Source: Streptococcus pneumoniae (GTDB lineage: Bacteria > Bacillota > Bacilli > Lactobacillales > Streptococcaceae). Taken from it: a stretch of DNA of 64,000 nt. Both the position numbers and the translations under genes were made by a program. The DNA is taken from the NCBI RefSeq assembly GCF_001096185.1, contig NZ_CRPU01000001.1:310001-374000 (forward strand), given 5' to 3'. A model generated the notes under the pieces. The model saw nothing but the letters and a program-made list of their open reading frames with translations. It was not told where the DNA came from and ran no database searches. Shown piece after piece: positions 9,348-17,728 of the stretch. Within the stretch, counting starts at the first letter, position 1. Every line of letters starts with the position of its first letter.

Positions 9348-10574
9348 TTAGATACTTTCACGAATATTCAAGAGCATGGCAAAGGCAACTAGAAGAAATA
9401 GCAATAAAACAAAGCTAACTGCCAGAGTTCCAAAGCTAGTAGCAATGGTTACCAAAGCTATTGTAAATAAGCTCGGTAAAACAACCGTAATAGCACCGAT
9501 AGAGGATTGAACTGCTCCCATTGACTCCTCAGGTATTTGTTTAAAAATGAGTTCCTGTAATCGAGGAGAGAGAATACCTGCGAAAAAGGCATCCAAGGCA
9601 CTAAAGATAAGAATCCAGTCAAAACGAACTGTGGCAAATCCTACTAGAAGAAGCAACTGGATAACAAGCGAGGCATATAGAGCTGTTTTTATAGAAATCG
9701 TATTTTTCAGATAGCCACTCACAAGACTTCCGACAATAAGGGCTGCTAATTCAAGAGTGGATAACAGAGCAAGAGATTGACCTGTTTGTAAATTCAAAAA
9801 GGGCTGATCCCTCAAAAACAGAGTAGAGACAGGAACTGTAACATTTATCACTGCTTGACTAATAGAGATAATAAACAAAACTAAGAGTACCTGATTCATC
9901 TTCCATATCAATTTCGATGATTGGATCAAATGCTGGCAAAAGGATTTTACAGAGAGTCCTTCTTGATAGCTAATCGTTTTTTCTACTTTCAAGAGGTCAT
10001 TTTTTATGAAGAGGATACCTAAAAATGCGATTAAAAAGGTAAGAGCGTTCAGTAAGGAAATAAACTGGATGGAAAGAATACCTAGTAAGACTCCTCCTAG
10101 AATATTACTGATTGTTTTCACTAAACTAACAGTTGACTGTTTAAATCCAATAGCTTCTGCCAGATGGTCTTGCCCAATAATTCTAATGAAAATTGGAGTG
10201 AGCATGGCGCCTGAAAAATAACTCAATGTGTCAGACAAGAGGTTAATCAGACAAATAAAGGTTACTAGCAACAAGGAGAAAGACTGCCCTGAAAGCGACA
10301 GGGACACTATAGAGTAAAGCAAAAATTTTGCAAAACTAATGACTGTGTATTTCAAGACACGATGATGTTGAAAATCCGCCAAAACTCCCAGAAAGATTTG
10401 TAGAACTTGGGGCAGGGTTTCTGAAATCGTGATGAGTAAAATCGCCAAAGGAGCAAAAGAAGCATCTGCCACATAATTCAAAAAGGCCAGATAAAAAATC
10501 GTATCCCCAAGCGTCGAAATCCACTGGTTGATGGTTAATTGCCTAAAATCTCTATATTGAAAAAATACTTTCAT
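9348..10574 (-). CDS. MFS exporter, last gene of the VP1-type operon
   Basis: 408 residues, about 12 hydrophobic helices with an MFS loop (GVLADFQHHRVLKY, residues 60-75). Start taken at the ATG at 10574 with AAGGAG 7 nt upstream. In pneumococcus the operon switched on by Rgg144 ends with such a transporter after two CAAX-type membrane proteins; here the order is the same. A likely job is export of, or self-protection from, the VP1-type peptide, but this is inference. Confidence 0.78.
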   Translation of the reverse strand: MKVFFQYRDFRQLTINQWISTLGDTIFYLAFLNYVADASFAPLAILLITISETLPQVLQIFLGVLADFQHHRVLKYTVISFAKFLLYSIVSLSLSGQSFSLLLVTFICLINLLSDTLSYFSGAMLTPIFIRIIGQDHLAEAIGFKQSTVSLVKTISNILGGVLLGILSIQFISLLNALTFLIAFLGILFIKNDLLKVEKTISYQEGLSVKSFCQHLIQSSKLIWKMNQVLLVLFIISISQAVINVTVPVSTLFLRDQPFLNLQTGQSLALLSTLELAALIVGSLVSGYLKNTISIKTALYASLVIQLLLLVGFATVRFDWILIFSALDAFFAGILSPRLQELIFKQIPEESMGAVQSSIGAITVVLPSLFTIALVTIATSFGTLAVSFVLLLFLLVAFAMLLNIRESI

Positions 10575-10645
10575 CACAACTCCTTTTTAAATTCAAATGG
10601 GAATCTTTCCCCAAGAATAGACCGCGATACTACTAACAACCAAAA

Positions 10646-11311
10646 TTACAGTAACATCAAAAGCTGACCAATACCATTGTAGACTATATGCAGTCCAATA
10701 GGCCAATAAATTGACTTTGTCATTCTAAATAAGACTGCAAATATAAGACCTCCACCCATATAGAAGACAAAGTCTGTCAATACCCAACCATGATTACTAA
10801 TATGCAATATTCCAAACAAAGCAGCAGAACCAAGTACATCCAGTCCCCATTTCTTCCCTTTTTCCAGAGCAGTCATCACTAATCCACGATAAATCATGTC
10901 TTCAAAAATGGGACCTGCAATCACAGGATAAAAAAAATACATCAAAAATGCCGTAGCTCCTGTAAAAGTAGGAGCAGCATGTTGATAAGAAATTTCATTT
11001 CGAGTAGGTGGGAAAAGAAAAAAGGTGACGAAATTCCAAACAACAAAAGCAAGCAGAGCTAGGAAGGAATAGAAAAGATAGGATCTTTTAAACTTTCTAC
11101 TGTTGATTTTCTGCCATTTCCCCGACCAAATCATAGCAATAAGAGCAAATAAAACCACCAGAAAATGCAACATCATATCCGACAGATAATAGGCAAAGTC
11201 AGATAGACCAGTAACAAGGTCGCTGCGTAAAACTAGACCACTGAACTTCTGGTCAGCAATAACTAGTAGAAAAGCTATAATAAAGTAATATATTGAAGTT
11301 ATCTTTTTCAT
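10646..11311 (-). CDS. CPBP/CAAX-type intramembrane protease (second of pair)
   Basis: 221 residues, six to seven membrane helices. The ABI/CPBP motifs are present: motif 1 as ED instead of EE (E137, D138, R142 in FEDMIYRG), motif 2 histidine H170 (FGILH) and H208 (GLHIVYN). These proteins often cleave double-glycine or bacteriocin peptides or confer immunity. Twin of the next gene upstream (11323-12000), from which it is 11 bp away, so cotranscribed. The E-to-D change is conservative and may keep activity. Confidence 0.8.
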   Translation of the reverse strand: MKKITSIYYFIIAFLLVIADQKFSGLVLRSDLVTGLSDFAYYLSDMMLHFLVVLFALIAMIWSGKWQKINSRKFKRSYLFYSFLALLAFVVWNFVTFFLFPPTRNEISYQHAAPTFTGATAFLMYFFYPVIAGPIFEDMIYRGLVMTALEKGKKWGLDVLGSAALFGILHISNHGWVLTDFVFYMGGGLIFAVLFRMTKSIYWPIGLHIVYNGIGQLLMLL

Positions 11312-11322
11312 ATATCATCTTT

Positions 11323-12000
11323 CTAATATCCAAATACCAATAAACTCACTATAAGTAAGAAGATATTCCATGAAGCATGCAGAGCTATAGCCCAATAGAT
11401 GGATCGGGTGTGGCGAAACATCATGCAAAATATCAAGCCTATTCCAAAATACTTTATGAAATCTGTCGTTACCCAACCATACTGCAAAACATGCATAGCG
11501 CCAAATACAGCAGCGGAAACAAGAACATCAATATAGTAGTTTTTGAATTTAGACAAGCTTGTCATCACAAAACCACGACAAACAACCTCTTCTCCCACAG
11601 GTGCGATAATACTAGTATAAAGTATTCGCGTAATAAAATAGCTAATTCCCGTCAAACTGGTGGCTACTTCCGCGACTGCACTTCCATTCTGGGTACGAGG
11701 AAAGATATAGGTTGTTAAATTTGCCCACACGAATAATAAGAAAAAAGAAAGAAAGAAAACACCTAGGTAAGACCAACGAAACTGGAAACGACCACACTCT
11801 TTCCAATATTCACTTTTGATAAAAATAATTGTAGCTATAGTTCCCAAAATAAGTACCAATAAAACCTGGAACACATAGTACATATCATCGGACAAAGCAA
11901 CCATAAAATCTAAGTCTGATGTGACATTAAAAATGAGGTAATAAGTCAAAATCAACAAGCCAGTTGCTAGATGAAATTTCATTTCTTTCATTTTCTTCAT
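11323..12000 (-). CDS. CPBP/CAAX-type intramembrane protease (first of pair)
   Basis: 225 residues, multi-helix membrane protein with canonical EExxxR (E137, E138, R142 in GEEVVCRG), H170 (FGAMH) and H208 (ALHASWN). Start at 12000 with TAGGAG 8 nt before. It follows the VP1-type peptide gene by 21 bp; in this operon type the protease may mature the peptide or protect the producer. Clear paralogue of the gene downstream, so a local duplication. Confidence 0.83.
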   Translation of the reverse strand: MKKMKEMKFHLATGLLILTYYLIFNVTSDLDFMVALSDDMYYVFQVLLVLILGTIATIIFIKSEYWKECGRFQFRWSYLGVFFLSFFLLFVWANLTTYIFPRTQNGSAVAEVATSLTGISYFITRILYTSIIAPVGEEVVCRGFVMTSLSKFKNYYIDVLVSAAVFGAMHVLQYGWVTTDFIKYFGIGLIFCMMFRHTRSIYWAIALHASWNIFLLIVSLLVFGY

Positions 12001-12021
12001 CCTATTATCTCCTATAAGAGC

Positions 12022-12255
12022 CTATCTTCTACGGCGACTAAACAATCCATCTGCTAAATCTATAGTCCAATCAAAAGCTCCACGATTAGGACTCATCCCT
12101 TGATTGCCCCAACCAGGGTAAATTCCTGGGACGCCCCAACCAGATATACCACCTCTTCCGCCACCTCCCATAGAATTTACGATGTTGCCTCCTCTAACAT
12201 CTTGCAACTCAGCTTCTGTCAATTCCATTGTTTCTGCAAATTGTAAATTTAACAT
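12022..12255 (-). CDS. VP1-type double-glycine signalling peptide precursor
   Basis: 77 residues. The N-terminus is a double-glycine leader (MELTEAELQDVRGG, cleavage after G23) recognised by C39-type ABC exporters; the mature part (about 54 residues) is rich in Gly, Trp and Pro and ends in RRRR. It matches my recollection of pneumococcal VP1, a secreted peptide promoting biofilm and virulence and controlled by Rgg144. AAGGAG ribosome site. First gene of an operon with two CPBP proteases and an MFS protein. No C39 exporter is present in this window, so secretion would rely on one elsewhere. Confidence 0.82.
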   Translation of the reverse strand: MLNLQFAETMELTEAELQDVRGGNIVNSMGGGGRGGISGWGVPGIYPGWGNQGMSPNRGAFDWTIDLADGLFSRRRR

Positions 12256-12334
12256 CTTTTATACTCCTTCAATCGTTTTCTTCTTGTAAACCACTTCTGC
12301 AACCTAGGATTTGCTTCAAGTGCTTTACAAGGAC

Positions 12335-12444
12335 AGTATAACACGAAAATTGGCTTATTTTAAAAAATCGCATATTTGATATTTTTTCTTATAGAAATTT
12401 CAGATTTGCGATTTTGGTGGATTTGATTATTTCTCTGGTATAAT
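12335..12444. promoter_or_regulatory. Symmetric divergent Rgg-controlled promoter region
   Basis: Two 25-bp half-sites in inverted orientation, 12364-12388 and 12391-12415, share ATnTCAnATnTGCGATTTT (each read towards its own promoter) and are separated by 2 nt. Exactly 23 nt beyond each lies a -10 box: TATACT for the vp1 operon (complement of 12335-12340) and TGGTATAAT for the shp gene (12439-12444). Neither promoter has a good -35, as expected for activation by an Rgg-SHP complex. Confidence 0.75.
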
Positions 12445-12472
12445 AAAGTTACTACTAACAAGGAGGGATATA

Positions 12473-12556
12473 ATGATGAAAAAAAGAAAAATCCAACTGA
12501 TACTCCTGCTTATTTCGGAGTGGGTTATCGTCTTCCCGTTTCTAATCAATCGATAA
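12473..12556 (+). CDS. SHP144-type short hydrophobic pheromone precursor
   Basis: A 27-codon gene with a strong AGGAGGG ribosome site. The N-terminus is basic (MMKKRKI), then a hydrophobic core, and the C-terminus EWVIVFPFLINR. It closely resembles the pneumococcal SHP144 pheromone (EWVIVIPFLTNL as I recall it), which is exported, trimmed, re-imported by the Ami permease and bound by Rgg144. Its 3' end overlaps the 3' end of the convergent rgg gene by 11 bp, the arrangement of one class of rgg/shp pairs. It has its own extended -10 promoter sharing the Rgg operator with the vp1 operon, giving positive feedback. Confidence 0.85.
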   Translation: MMKKRKIQLILLLISEWVIVFPFLINR

Positions 12557-13409
12557 GTTCTTTGTATTGCTGAAAACGCAATTCGAAGAGGGCTGTTAAT
12601 TGTGGATTTTCTAATACTTGCAGAGATTGGATAAAGTGTTCAATCTCTTTTTGATTGCTTCCTTTAGTTTGAAGAAAGACACTCATTTTCTTTAAAAATT
12701 GCCACGATACTTTCTCAAAAACATCGTACGGACGCAACATGCTCTCCAATTCGGCTTCGAAGATTGGGATGTATGAGAAAAGTTTTCGCTCCATGAGCTC
12801 TGATATAATATTCAGAAATCCACTTTTCATATACAGTCTATTATGTACCAACTCTTTAAATTCCTTGGATTTTTCAAGCAAAGAGGTTGATAAAAAGATT
12901 AGGTCTTGATTGCTCAAGAAGGGCATAGTATTGCAAAAAAGATAAAGTTCAAACCAGGTCCAAGACTCGATAGCATAGAGATAAGTAGTCAAAAACTCCC
13001 TATCCTCCTCTATTAGCAGATAGCTCTTATTTAAGGAATGAATAGCATTTTTAATCACAATGGCATTCAAACAACGATAGGTCTCTGCCATCTGTCCTTG
13101 CTCGACTTCCTCCAACAGTTGCTCTAAGCCAGCAATATCTTGGTGGGCAAAGCGATCCACAACCTTTCTACCAATCTGCATATGTAGGGATTCTTGATAA
13201 TTGTTGAGCTTATGACCAAACTCATCAAAATTCATATTGATTCCTTGGATGGCTAGGATCAGCTTATCCGCAGACAGCATAGACTGCCCTAGTTCAAACT
13301 TGGACAACTGAGAGGCTGTTAGGCCCTCACAAGCCACATCTGACTGCTTGAGCTTTCTCGCCAAGCGCAATTCCTTGTAAAATTCTCCCAATTCCATTCT
13401 CTCAATCAT
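12546..13409 (-). CDS. Rgg144-type peptide-sensing regulator
   Basis: 287 residues: N-terminal helix-turn-helix (LGEFYKELRLARKLKQSDV and LTASQLSKFELGQ) and helical TPR-like peptide pocket. Start chosen at the ATG at 13409, preceded by AGGAGGTGG; the longer frame starts on an ATG inside the promoter. It should bind the SHP encoded at 12473-12556 and activate the divergent shp and vp1 promoters at the symmetric operator. A promoter with consensus boxes lies just upstream. Confidence 0.87.
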   Translation of the reverse strand: MIERMELGEFYKELRLARKLKQSDVACEGLTASQLSKFELGQSMLSADKLILAIQGINMNFDEFGHKLNNYQESLHMQIGRKVVDRFAHQDIAGLEQLLEEVEQGQMAETYRCLNAIVIKNAIHSLNKSYLLIEEDREFLTTYLYAIESWTWFELYLFCNTMPFLSNQDLIFLSTSLLEKSKEFKELVHNRLYMKSGFLNIISELMERKLFSYIPIFEAELESMLRPYDVFEKVSWQFLKKMSVFLQTKGSNQKEIEHFIQSLQVLENPQLTALFELRFQQYKELID

Positions 13410-13433
13410 CTTGCCACCTCCTAGCTTTTGCAT

Positions 13434-13463
13434 ATTATATCATTATTTTTATAGTTTTGTCAA
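13434..13463 (-). promoter_or_regulatory. Promoter of the rgg144-type gene
   Basis: TTGACA (complement of 13458-13463), 18-nt spacer, TATAAT (complement of 13434-13439); a near-perfect sigma-A promoter. Confidence 0.8.
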
Positions 13464-13485
13464 AATATTCTGACATTTAAGAGAG

Positions 13486-13510
13486 CAAAAAAGCCAGCCT
13501 TAAGCTGACT
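13486..13510 (-). terminator. Terminator after tsaD
   Basis: Minus strand AGTCAGC-ttaag-GCTGGCT with a T-run, directly after the tsaD stop codon. Confidence 0.75.
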
Positions 13511-13512
13511 CC

Positions 13513-14523
13513 TTATTCCATCGTATCAAAAGCGAGGCTTGGTTTGGCATTGAGGTCCAAGCCTGCAAAGTTTTCTTTGTTCCACTCGCTGACGCTGGCA
13601 TAGGCAATCATACCTGCATTGTCTCCGCAAAGACGCAGAGGTGGAATGATGACCTTGACATCTGTGATTTCAGTTGCTAGGCGTTCTCTGAGACCTTTAT
13701 TGGCTGCCACACCACCTGCCACGACAAGGGTTTTAACAGGATATTTCTCCAAAGCCTTCTTAGTTTTTGCCATAAGAATATCCAAGACAGCTGCTTGGAA
13801 GGAAGCACACAAATCCTCTGTGGACAAGCTTTCTCCCTTTTGCTCGGCATTGTGGTGAAGATTGATAAAGGCAGATTTCAAACCTGAGAATGAAAACTCC
13901 AGATTATCTTCCTTAATCATGGCACGAGGGAAATCATAAATATCCTGTCCCTGATGAGCTAGCTCATCAATCTCACGACCGGCAGGATAGGTCAAGCCCA
14001 TGACGCGACCGACCTTGTCATAGGCCTCACCAACCGCATCATCACGGGTTTCCCCAACAATCTTATAATCTCCTGCCTCAGAAACATAAACCAACTCTGT
14101 GTGTCCACCGCTTACTAAAAGTGCTAGCAAGGGAAAGTCCAAAGGCTCCACACTCTGAGCGGCCATGAGGTGGCCAGCCATGTGGTTAACGGGAATTAGT
14201 GGAAGTCCATGCGCCCAAGCAAAGGCCTTAGCAGCTGACAAACCAACTAGCAAGGCTCCGACCAAGCCTGGTCCATAGGTAACCGCCACAGCTGTCATGT
14301 CCTCTTCGGTAATCCCTGCTTCTGCCAACGCCTCCTCGATGCAGGCTGTAATGACCTCGACATGGTGACGACTGGCTACTTCAGGCACTACGCCCCCAAA
14401 ACGTTTGTGACTCTCAATTTGACTAGCAATGACATTGGACAAGAGCTCATCGTCGTTTTTCAAGACGGCAACACTAGTCTCATCACAGGATGTCTCAAAT
14501 GCTAAAATATATCTATCCTTCAT
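13513..14523 (-). CDS. tsaD: tRNA N6-threonylcarbamoyladenosine transferase
   Basis: 336 residues. N-terminal ASKHA motif ([16 protein letters not shown]), the metal-binding HMAGH (H114, H118) and the [12 protein letters not shown] phosphate motif are present. With TsaB, TsaC and TsaE it installs t6A at position 37 of ANN-decoding tRNAs. It overlaps rimI by 11 bp; order tsaB-rimI-tsaD is conserved in streptococci. Confidence 0.96.
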   Translation of the reverse strand: MKDRYILAFETSCDETSVAVLKNDDELLSNVIASQIESHKRFGGVVPEVASRHHVEVITACIEEALAEAGITEEDMTAVAVTYGPGLVGALLVGLSAAKAFAWAHGLPLIPVNHMAGHLMAAQSVEPLDFPLLALLVSGGHTELVYVSEAGDYKIVGETRDDAVGEAYDKVGRVMGLTYPAGREIDELAHQGQDIYDFPRAMIKEDNLEFSFSGLKSAFINLHHNAEQKGESLSTEDLCASFQAAVLDILMAKTKKALEKYPVKTLVVAGGVAANKGLRERLATEITDVKVIIPPLRLCGDNAGMIAYASVSEWNKENFAGLDLNAKPSLAFDTME

Positions 14524-14950
14524 CTATTTCTCTCTTCATAATGATGGCGTCCTCGACTGGATCATGGTAGTAGGCCTTTCTCTCAGCGATGACTGCCATC
14601 TTTTCTTTCTTGTAAAATGCTTGCGCTCGTTGATTTGACTTTCTGACTTCGAGGAAAAGCTCCTTATCTGCCGGCAATTGAGCAAACAAGGCTGACGCAA
14701 TTCCCTGACCCTGATAGGTTTGTTTGACAGCGATTTGCAGGACTTCTGCTTCAAAAAGATTCTCCTGCACGGCTAGAAAGCCAATCACTTCTGTCCCATC
14801 ATAAGCCAGAGCATACCAAGTCTGGTCTTGGGACAAATCTGCTTGGATTTGTTCCAGCGTCCAAGGACTGACTGGGTAAACAGCTACCATGACAGCGTAG
14901 ATTGCTTGAGCCAAGTCAGGCTGTCCTTGGATTCGTTTGATTTCTATCAT
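14513..14950 (-). CDS. rimI: GNAT acetyltransferase, ribosomal protein S18 alanine N-acetyltransferase type
   Basis: 145 residues, single GNAT domain with the acetyl-CoA loop [13 protein letters not shown] (about 73-86; the R/QxxGxG/A pattern) and a C-terminal [16 protein letters not shown] segment typical of RimI. It sits between tsaB (4-bp ATGA overlap) and tsaD, so it is part of the same operon. The target in streptococci is inferred from the family. Confidence 0.9.
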   Translation of the reverse strand: MIEIKRIQGQPDLAQAIYAVMVAVYPVSPWTLEQIQADLSQDQTWYALAYDGTEVIGFLAVQENLFEAEVLQIAVKQTYQGQGIASALFAQLPADKELFLEVRKSNQRAQAFYKKEKMAVIAERKAYYHDPVEDAIIMKREIDEG

Positions 14951-15630
14951 AGGCGTTTAATGTAAGACTCACCAGACTCAGTGTGGTTCTTAAGCCAGTT
15001 TTCCTCAGCCTCAACACGCTTGAGGTAGTTCGGCACAAAGTCGTGCAAGGAGTCTGCTTCCTTGCCCCAAGCCAAAAGAGCAAGATTGGCTGCATTAGGC
15101 AAGGTTTCTTTGAAATTAGTCCTTGGCAAGTGTTCTTGAATCTGCTCCACAAAGGGGCCAACTTCTCCGACAAAGGTTACTTGACTAGCACCCTTGATTA
15201 GCTCAATCACTCGCTCAAAGGGCAGGTGCGCTTCTGGCATGACAGGTTTGGCATTTTCATAAAATCCCACATAAACATTGTTGCGACGCGCATTCATCAA
15301 AGGAACGAACAAGCCTTCTTGCTGGTATGGCACCAGAGCTAAGAGACTCGACATACCAACTAACTCAATGTTCAGGGTGTGAGCCAGCGTCTTGGCAGTT
15401 GCTACCGCGATTCGCAAGCCTGTGTAGCTACCTGGTCCCTCTGCCACCACGATTCGGTCCAAATCCTTGGGCGTCCAATCCAAACTTGCCATCAAAAAAT
15501 CGATGGCAGGCATAAGGGTAATACTGTGATTTTTCTTGATATTAATCGTCGTCTCGGCAAGAATCTGCTTGTCCTCTAAAATAGCGAGAGAAAGAGCCTT
15601 GCTGGACGTATCAAAAGCTAATACTTTCAT
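14947..15630 (-). CDS. tsaB: tRNA threonylcarbamoyladenosine biosynthesis protein TsaB
   Basis: 227 residues, ASKHA fold with MKVLAFDTSSKALSLAI at the start and the conserved GPGSYTGLRIAVATAK loop (65-80), but without the metal-binding histidines of TsaD, as usual for TsaB. It scaffolds TsaD in t6A synthesis. First gene of the tsaB-rimI-tsaD operon. Confidence 0.96.
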   Translation of the reverse strand: MKVLAFDTSSKALSLAILEDKQILAETTINIKKNHSITLMPAIDFLMASLDWTPKDLDRIVVAEGPGSYTGLRIAVATAKTLAHTLNIELVGMSSLLALVPYQQEGLFVPLMNARRNNVYVGFYENAKPVMPEAHLPFERVIELIKGASQVTFVGEVGPFVEQIQEHLPRTNFKETLPNAANLALLAWGKEADSLHDFVPNYLKRVEAEENWLKNHTESGESYIKRL

Positions 15631-15685
15631 AACACATTCCTATCTTTTTGTCTGCTTACTATTATACTACAAAAGCTGGCACATG

Positions 15686-15716
15686 GGAATTTTCTTTATC
15701 TCCACACAAAAATGCC
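15686..15716 (+). repeat. 31-bp direct repeat, copy 1
   Basis: GGAATTTTCTTTATC...CAAAAATGCC; 29 of 31 bases identical to copy 2 at 16100-16130. It looks like the remnant half of the terminator that accompanies copy 2. Confidence 0.6.
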
Positions 15717-15839
15717 TGTACTTAACTCAAAAACAATTCGCAAATAAAATTCAAAAAAATGTTCACTTTTCCTTTTCTTTTCCGAATATAAAGGTGAACA
15801 AGAAAATTGAAAGGATCTCCGTAAAAAGTTTGGTAAGTC

Positions 15840-16016
15840 ATGCTAGATAAAAAACACATTTTTAGAAGGATAAATTTTATTGTCTTCATCTCTTACAGTT
15901 TGGTCAGCATTCTCAATGATTTGAACATTACTACTATCCCTTTACCAATTGATTTATCTGTTTGTATTGTTTTATTTTTATGCTTCAACTCTATTTTTGA
16001 GCAGAAGAATCATTAA
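15840..16016 (+). CDS. Small hypothetical membrane protein (58 aa)
   Basis: A 58-codon frame beginning MLDKKHIFRRINF with two hydrophobic segments (about residues 11-25 and 35-52) and a polar end (EQKNH). The ribosome site is weak (GGTAAG before the ATG). It lies in the ~400 bp between two 31-bp direct repeats, opposite in strand to its neighbours. I do not recognise a family. It could be a small membrane peptide gene of an inserted fragment or a chance frame. Confidence 0.35.
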   Translation: MLDKKHIFRRINFIVFISYSLVSILNDLNITTIPLPIDLSVCIVLFLCFNSIFEQKNH

Positions 16017-16099
16017 CATAAAACTAATAAACTCTGAAAATCCCATTGTCATGTCATTTTAAAAAAATGTAAAAACTGCCTCATCTTGATAGATGGGGT

Positions 16100-16130
16100 G
16101 GAATTTTCTTTATCCCCAAACAAAAATGCC
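16100..16130 (+). repeat. 31-bp direct repeat, copy 2
   Basis: Near-identical to 15686-15716 and partly overlapping the terminator of the 71-aa gene. Confidence 0.6.
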
Positions 16131-16147
16131 CAGCAGAGCAGGGCATC
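16120..16147 (-). terminator. Terminator of the 71-aa membrane protein gene
   Basis: Minus strand ATGCCC-tgctctgct-GGGCAT followed by a T-rich tract. Confidence 0.65.
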
Positions 16148-16362
16148 TAAGCATTTAATCCAAAGAAAAATACAAACCAAACGACATAGGTTACAAGGAG
16201 GAGAAAAAGCGAGTAAAGAGTCACAAAGGTAATTTTCCACAAGAGCTTGCTTTGTCGTCGTTCCAGTTTGGCAAATAGAAGATTCCCTCCATAAACACAA
16301 GCAATAAAAACGATAAAAGCTACCACGCGAACTCCGATAGCAAAAGCAAATAAGTCATACAT
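16147..16362 (-). CDS. Small membrane protein (71 aa)
   Basis: Two membrane helices (about residues 5-30 and 43-68) separated by a basic loop (LERRQSKLLWK). Start at 16362 with an AGGAGG-like site (AAGGAGGTTCCCT). Followed by its own terminator. I do not recognise a defined function; it may be one of the small conserved hypotheticals near tsaB in pneumococci. Confidence 0.65.
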   Translation of the reverse strand: MYDLFAFAIGVRVVAFIVFIACVYGGNLLFAKLERRQSKLLWKITFVTLYSLFLLLVTYVVWFVFFFGLNA

Positions 16363-16594
16363 AGGGAACCTCCTTAGTTTAAAATTATCTTAATAAGTAA
16401 AGTGAAATATTGCATAAGTATCCATTTTTAATATCGCAAATATATTTTTTAAAGACATAAACACATCTACAAGCGCCTATAAACAGAAACCTTAAAAGAT
16501 AAGTTAAAACTTATAAAATAAGATTCTGTTCATAGACACCAATACTCATATCAACACTTTTACATAACAACTCATATTTTACAAAAACTTGGTC

Positions 16595-17146
16595 TTATAC
16601 GAATCTAGAAAATAGAACCACAGCTGCTCTTGCATATGCTCCTTTAGTTGTATTCCAAGCATTATTTGCTACAATAGGAGATAATCTTGCTAGGAATGCG
16701 ATATTGCAACTTCTATTATCTGCTAAAAATCCCTTAAAACACTTATCATGATAGAAACAAGCCATATCTAAATCATCAATAGCTGGAATAGAATATCCAT
16801 TATTTCCATAACCACAATAATTACCATAAGAGCCTATAGAAAAAAGAGAGCGATCCATTCTAGCCAAAGCAGCTGACTCTCCGTTAGTCTCTATATCCGT
16901 TACGATTTCGTTTAAAACACGCCCTACCTCCAAAGCTTCATTATCTAAACCAAGCTCCTCTGCTTTATCTAATCTAACTACAGGGAAACCATGTTCATTC
17001 AATTCGGTAACTTTATCCAATTCAGATAACCAATAATATTCTACTCTGTAATTAGACTCTAGTGCTGAAGCAGAACTATAAATAGCAAATAAAGTTGTGG
17101 TGAAAAAAGCCAAAACAATCAAAATAAAACTAAACTTATGTTTCAT
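16595..17146 (-). CDS. Secreted phospholipase A2-like protein
   Basis: 183 residues. An N-terminal signal peptide (MKHKFSFILIVLAFFTTTLF..., likely cut near A28) precedes a region with the prokaryotic PLA2 pattern: calcium-loop-like YCGYGNNG (110-117) and the helix DDLDMACFYHDKCF (124-137) with the His-Asp active-site pair H133-D134. Four cysteines (C111, C130, C136, C147) could make two disulfides, rare in streptococcal proteins. It would hydrolyse the sn-2 ester of phospholipids outside the cell. Start chosen at 17146, AAAGGA upstream; an upstream ATG lacks a ribosome site. Monocistronic. Confidence 0.72.
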   Translation of the reverse strand: MKHKFSFILIVLAFFTTTLFAIYSSASALESNYRVEYYWLSELDKVTELNEHGFPVVRLDKAEELGLDNEALEVGRVLNEIVTDIETNGESAALARMDRSLFSIGSYGNYCGYGNNGYSIPAIDDLDMACFYHDKCFKGFLADNRSCNIAFLARLSPIVANNAWNTTKGAYARAAVVLFSRFV

Positions 17147-17353
17147 CGTAGAATCCTTTCTTATTGAGTTCATACTATCAAATACATCAATAGTATCTAT
17201 AAGTTAAAAATAATGACAATAGCACTAAACAATATAGTTTCCGAATTATTTCCTTTCCAGCTTAGACTATTTCTTTCTATTATTATAGCATATACTTTCT
17301 GAGATTGCAAACGCTTACCAACAAGTGACCCTCTGACTTTCTCGTTTCCGTCT

Positions 17354-17382
17354 TTTACTAATTTTTCATTTTATGTTATAAT
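17354..17382 (+). promoter_or_regulatory. Promoter of rpoY-rnjA
   Basis: -35 TTTACT (17354-17359), 17-nt spacer, extended -10 TGTTATAAT (17374-17382). Transcript leader of ~105 nt before rpoY. Nothing else was found in 17147-17493. Confidence 0.65.
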
Positions 17383-17493
17383 TGAAACAATTGTAACGAA
17401 TCAAGGTCAATCTAGACACAAAATGGAATGAAATCAAGCAAATCTCTGCTAAAAGTTTGGAACAAGCTGACCTGTAAAATAGAAAGGAACTAT

Positions 17494-17727
17494 ATGATTT
17501 ACAAAGTTTTTTATCAAGAAACAAAAGAACGTAGCCCACGTCGTGAAACAACACGCGCACTTTACCTAGACATCGATGCCAGCTCAGAACTTGAGGGCCG
17601 TATCGCTGCTCGCCAACTTGTCGAAGAAAATCGCCCAGAGTACAATATCGAGTATATCGAACTCTTGTCTGACAAATTGCTAGATTACGAAAAAGAAACT
17701 GGCGCCTTCGAAATCACGGAGTTCTAA
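17494..17727 (+). CDS. rpoY: RNA polymerase epsilon subunit
   Basis: 77 residues, [20 protein letters not shown] at the start and [15 protein letters not shown] near the end, the RpoY/DUF1447 pattern. Start at 17494 with AGAAAGGAAC. It binds RNA polymerase in Firmicutes. It ends 1 nt before rnjA; the rpoY-rnjA pair is conserved. Confidence 0.93.
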   Translation: MIYKVFYQETKERSPRRETTRALYLDIDASSELEGRIAARQLVEENRPEYNIEYIELLSDKLLDYEKETGAFEITEF

Positions 17728-17728
17728 T

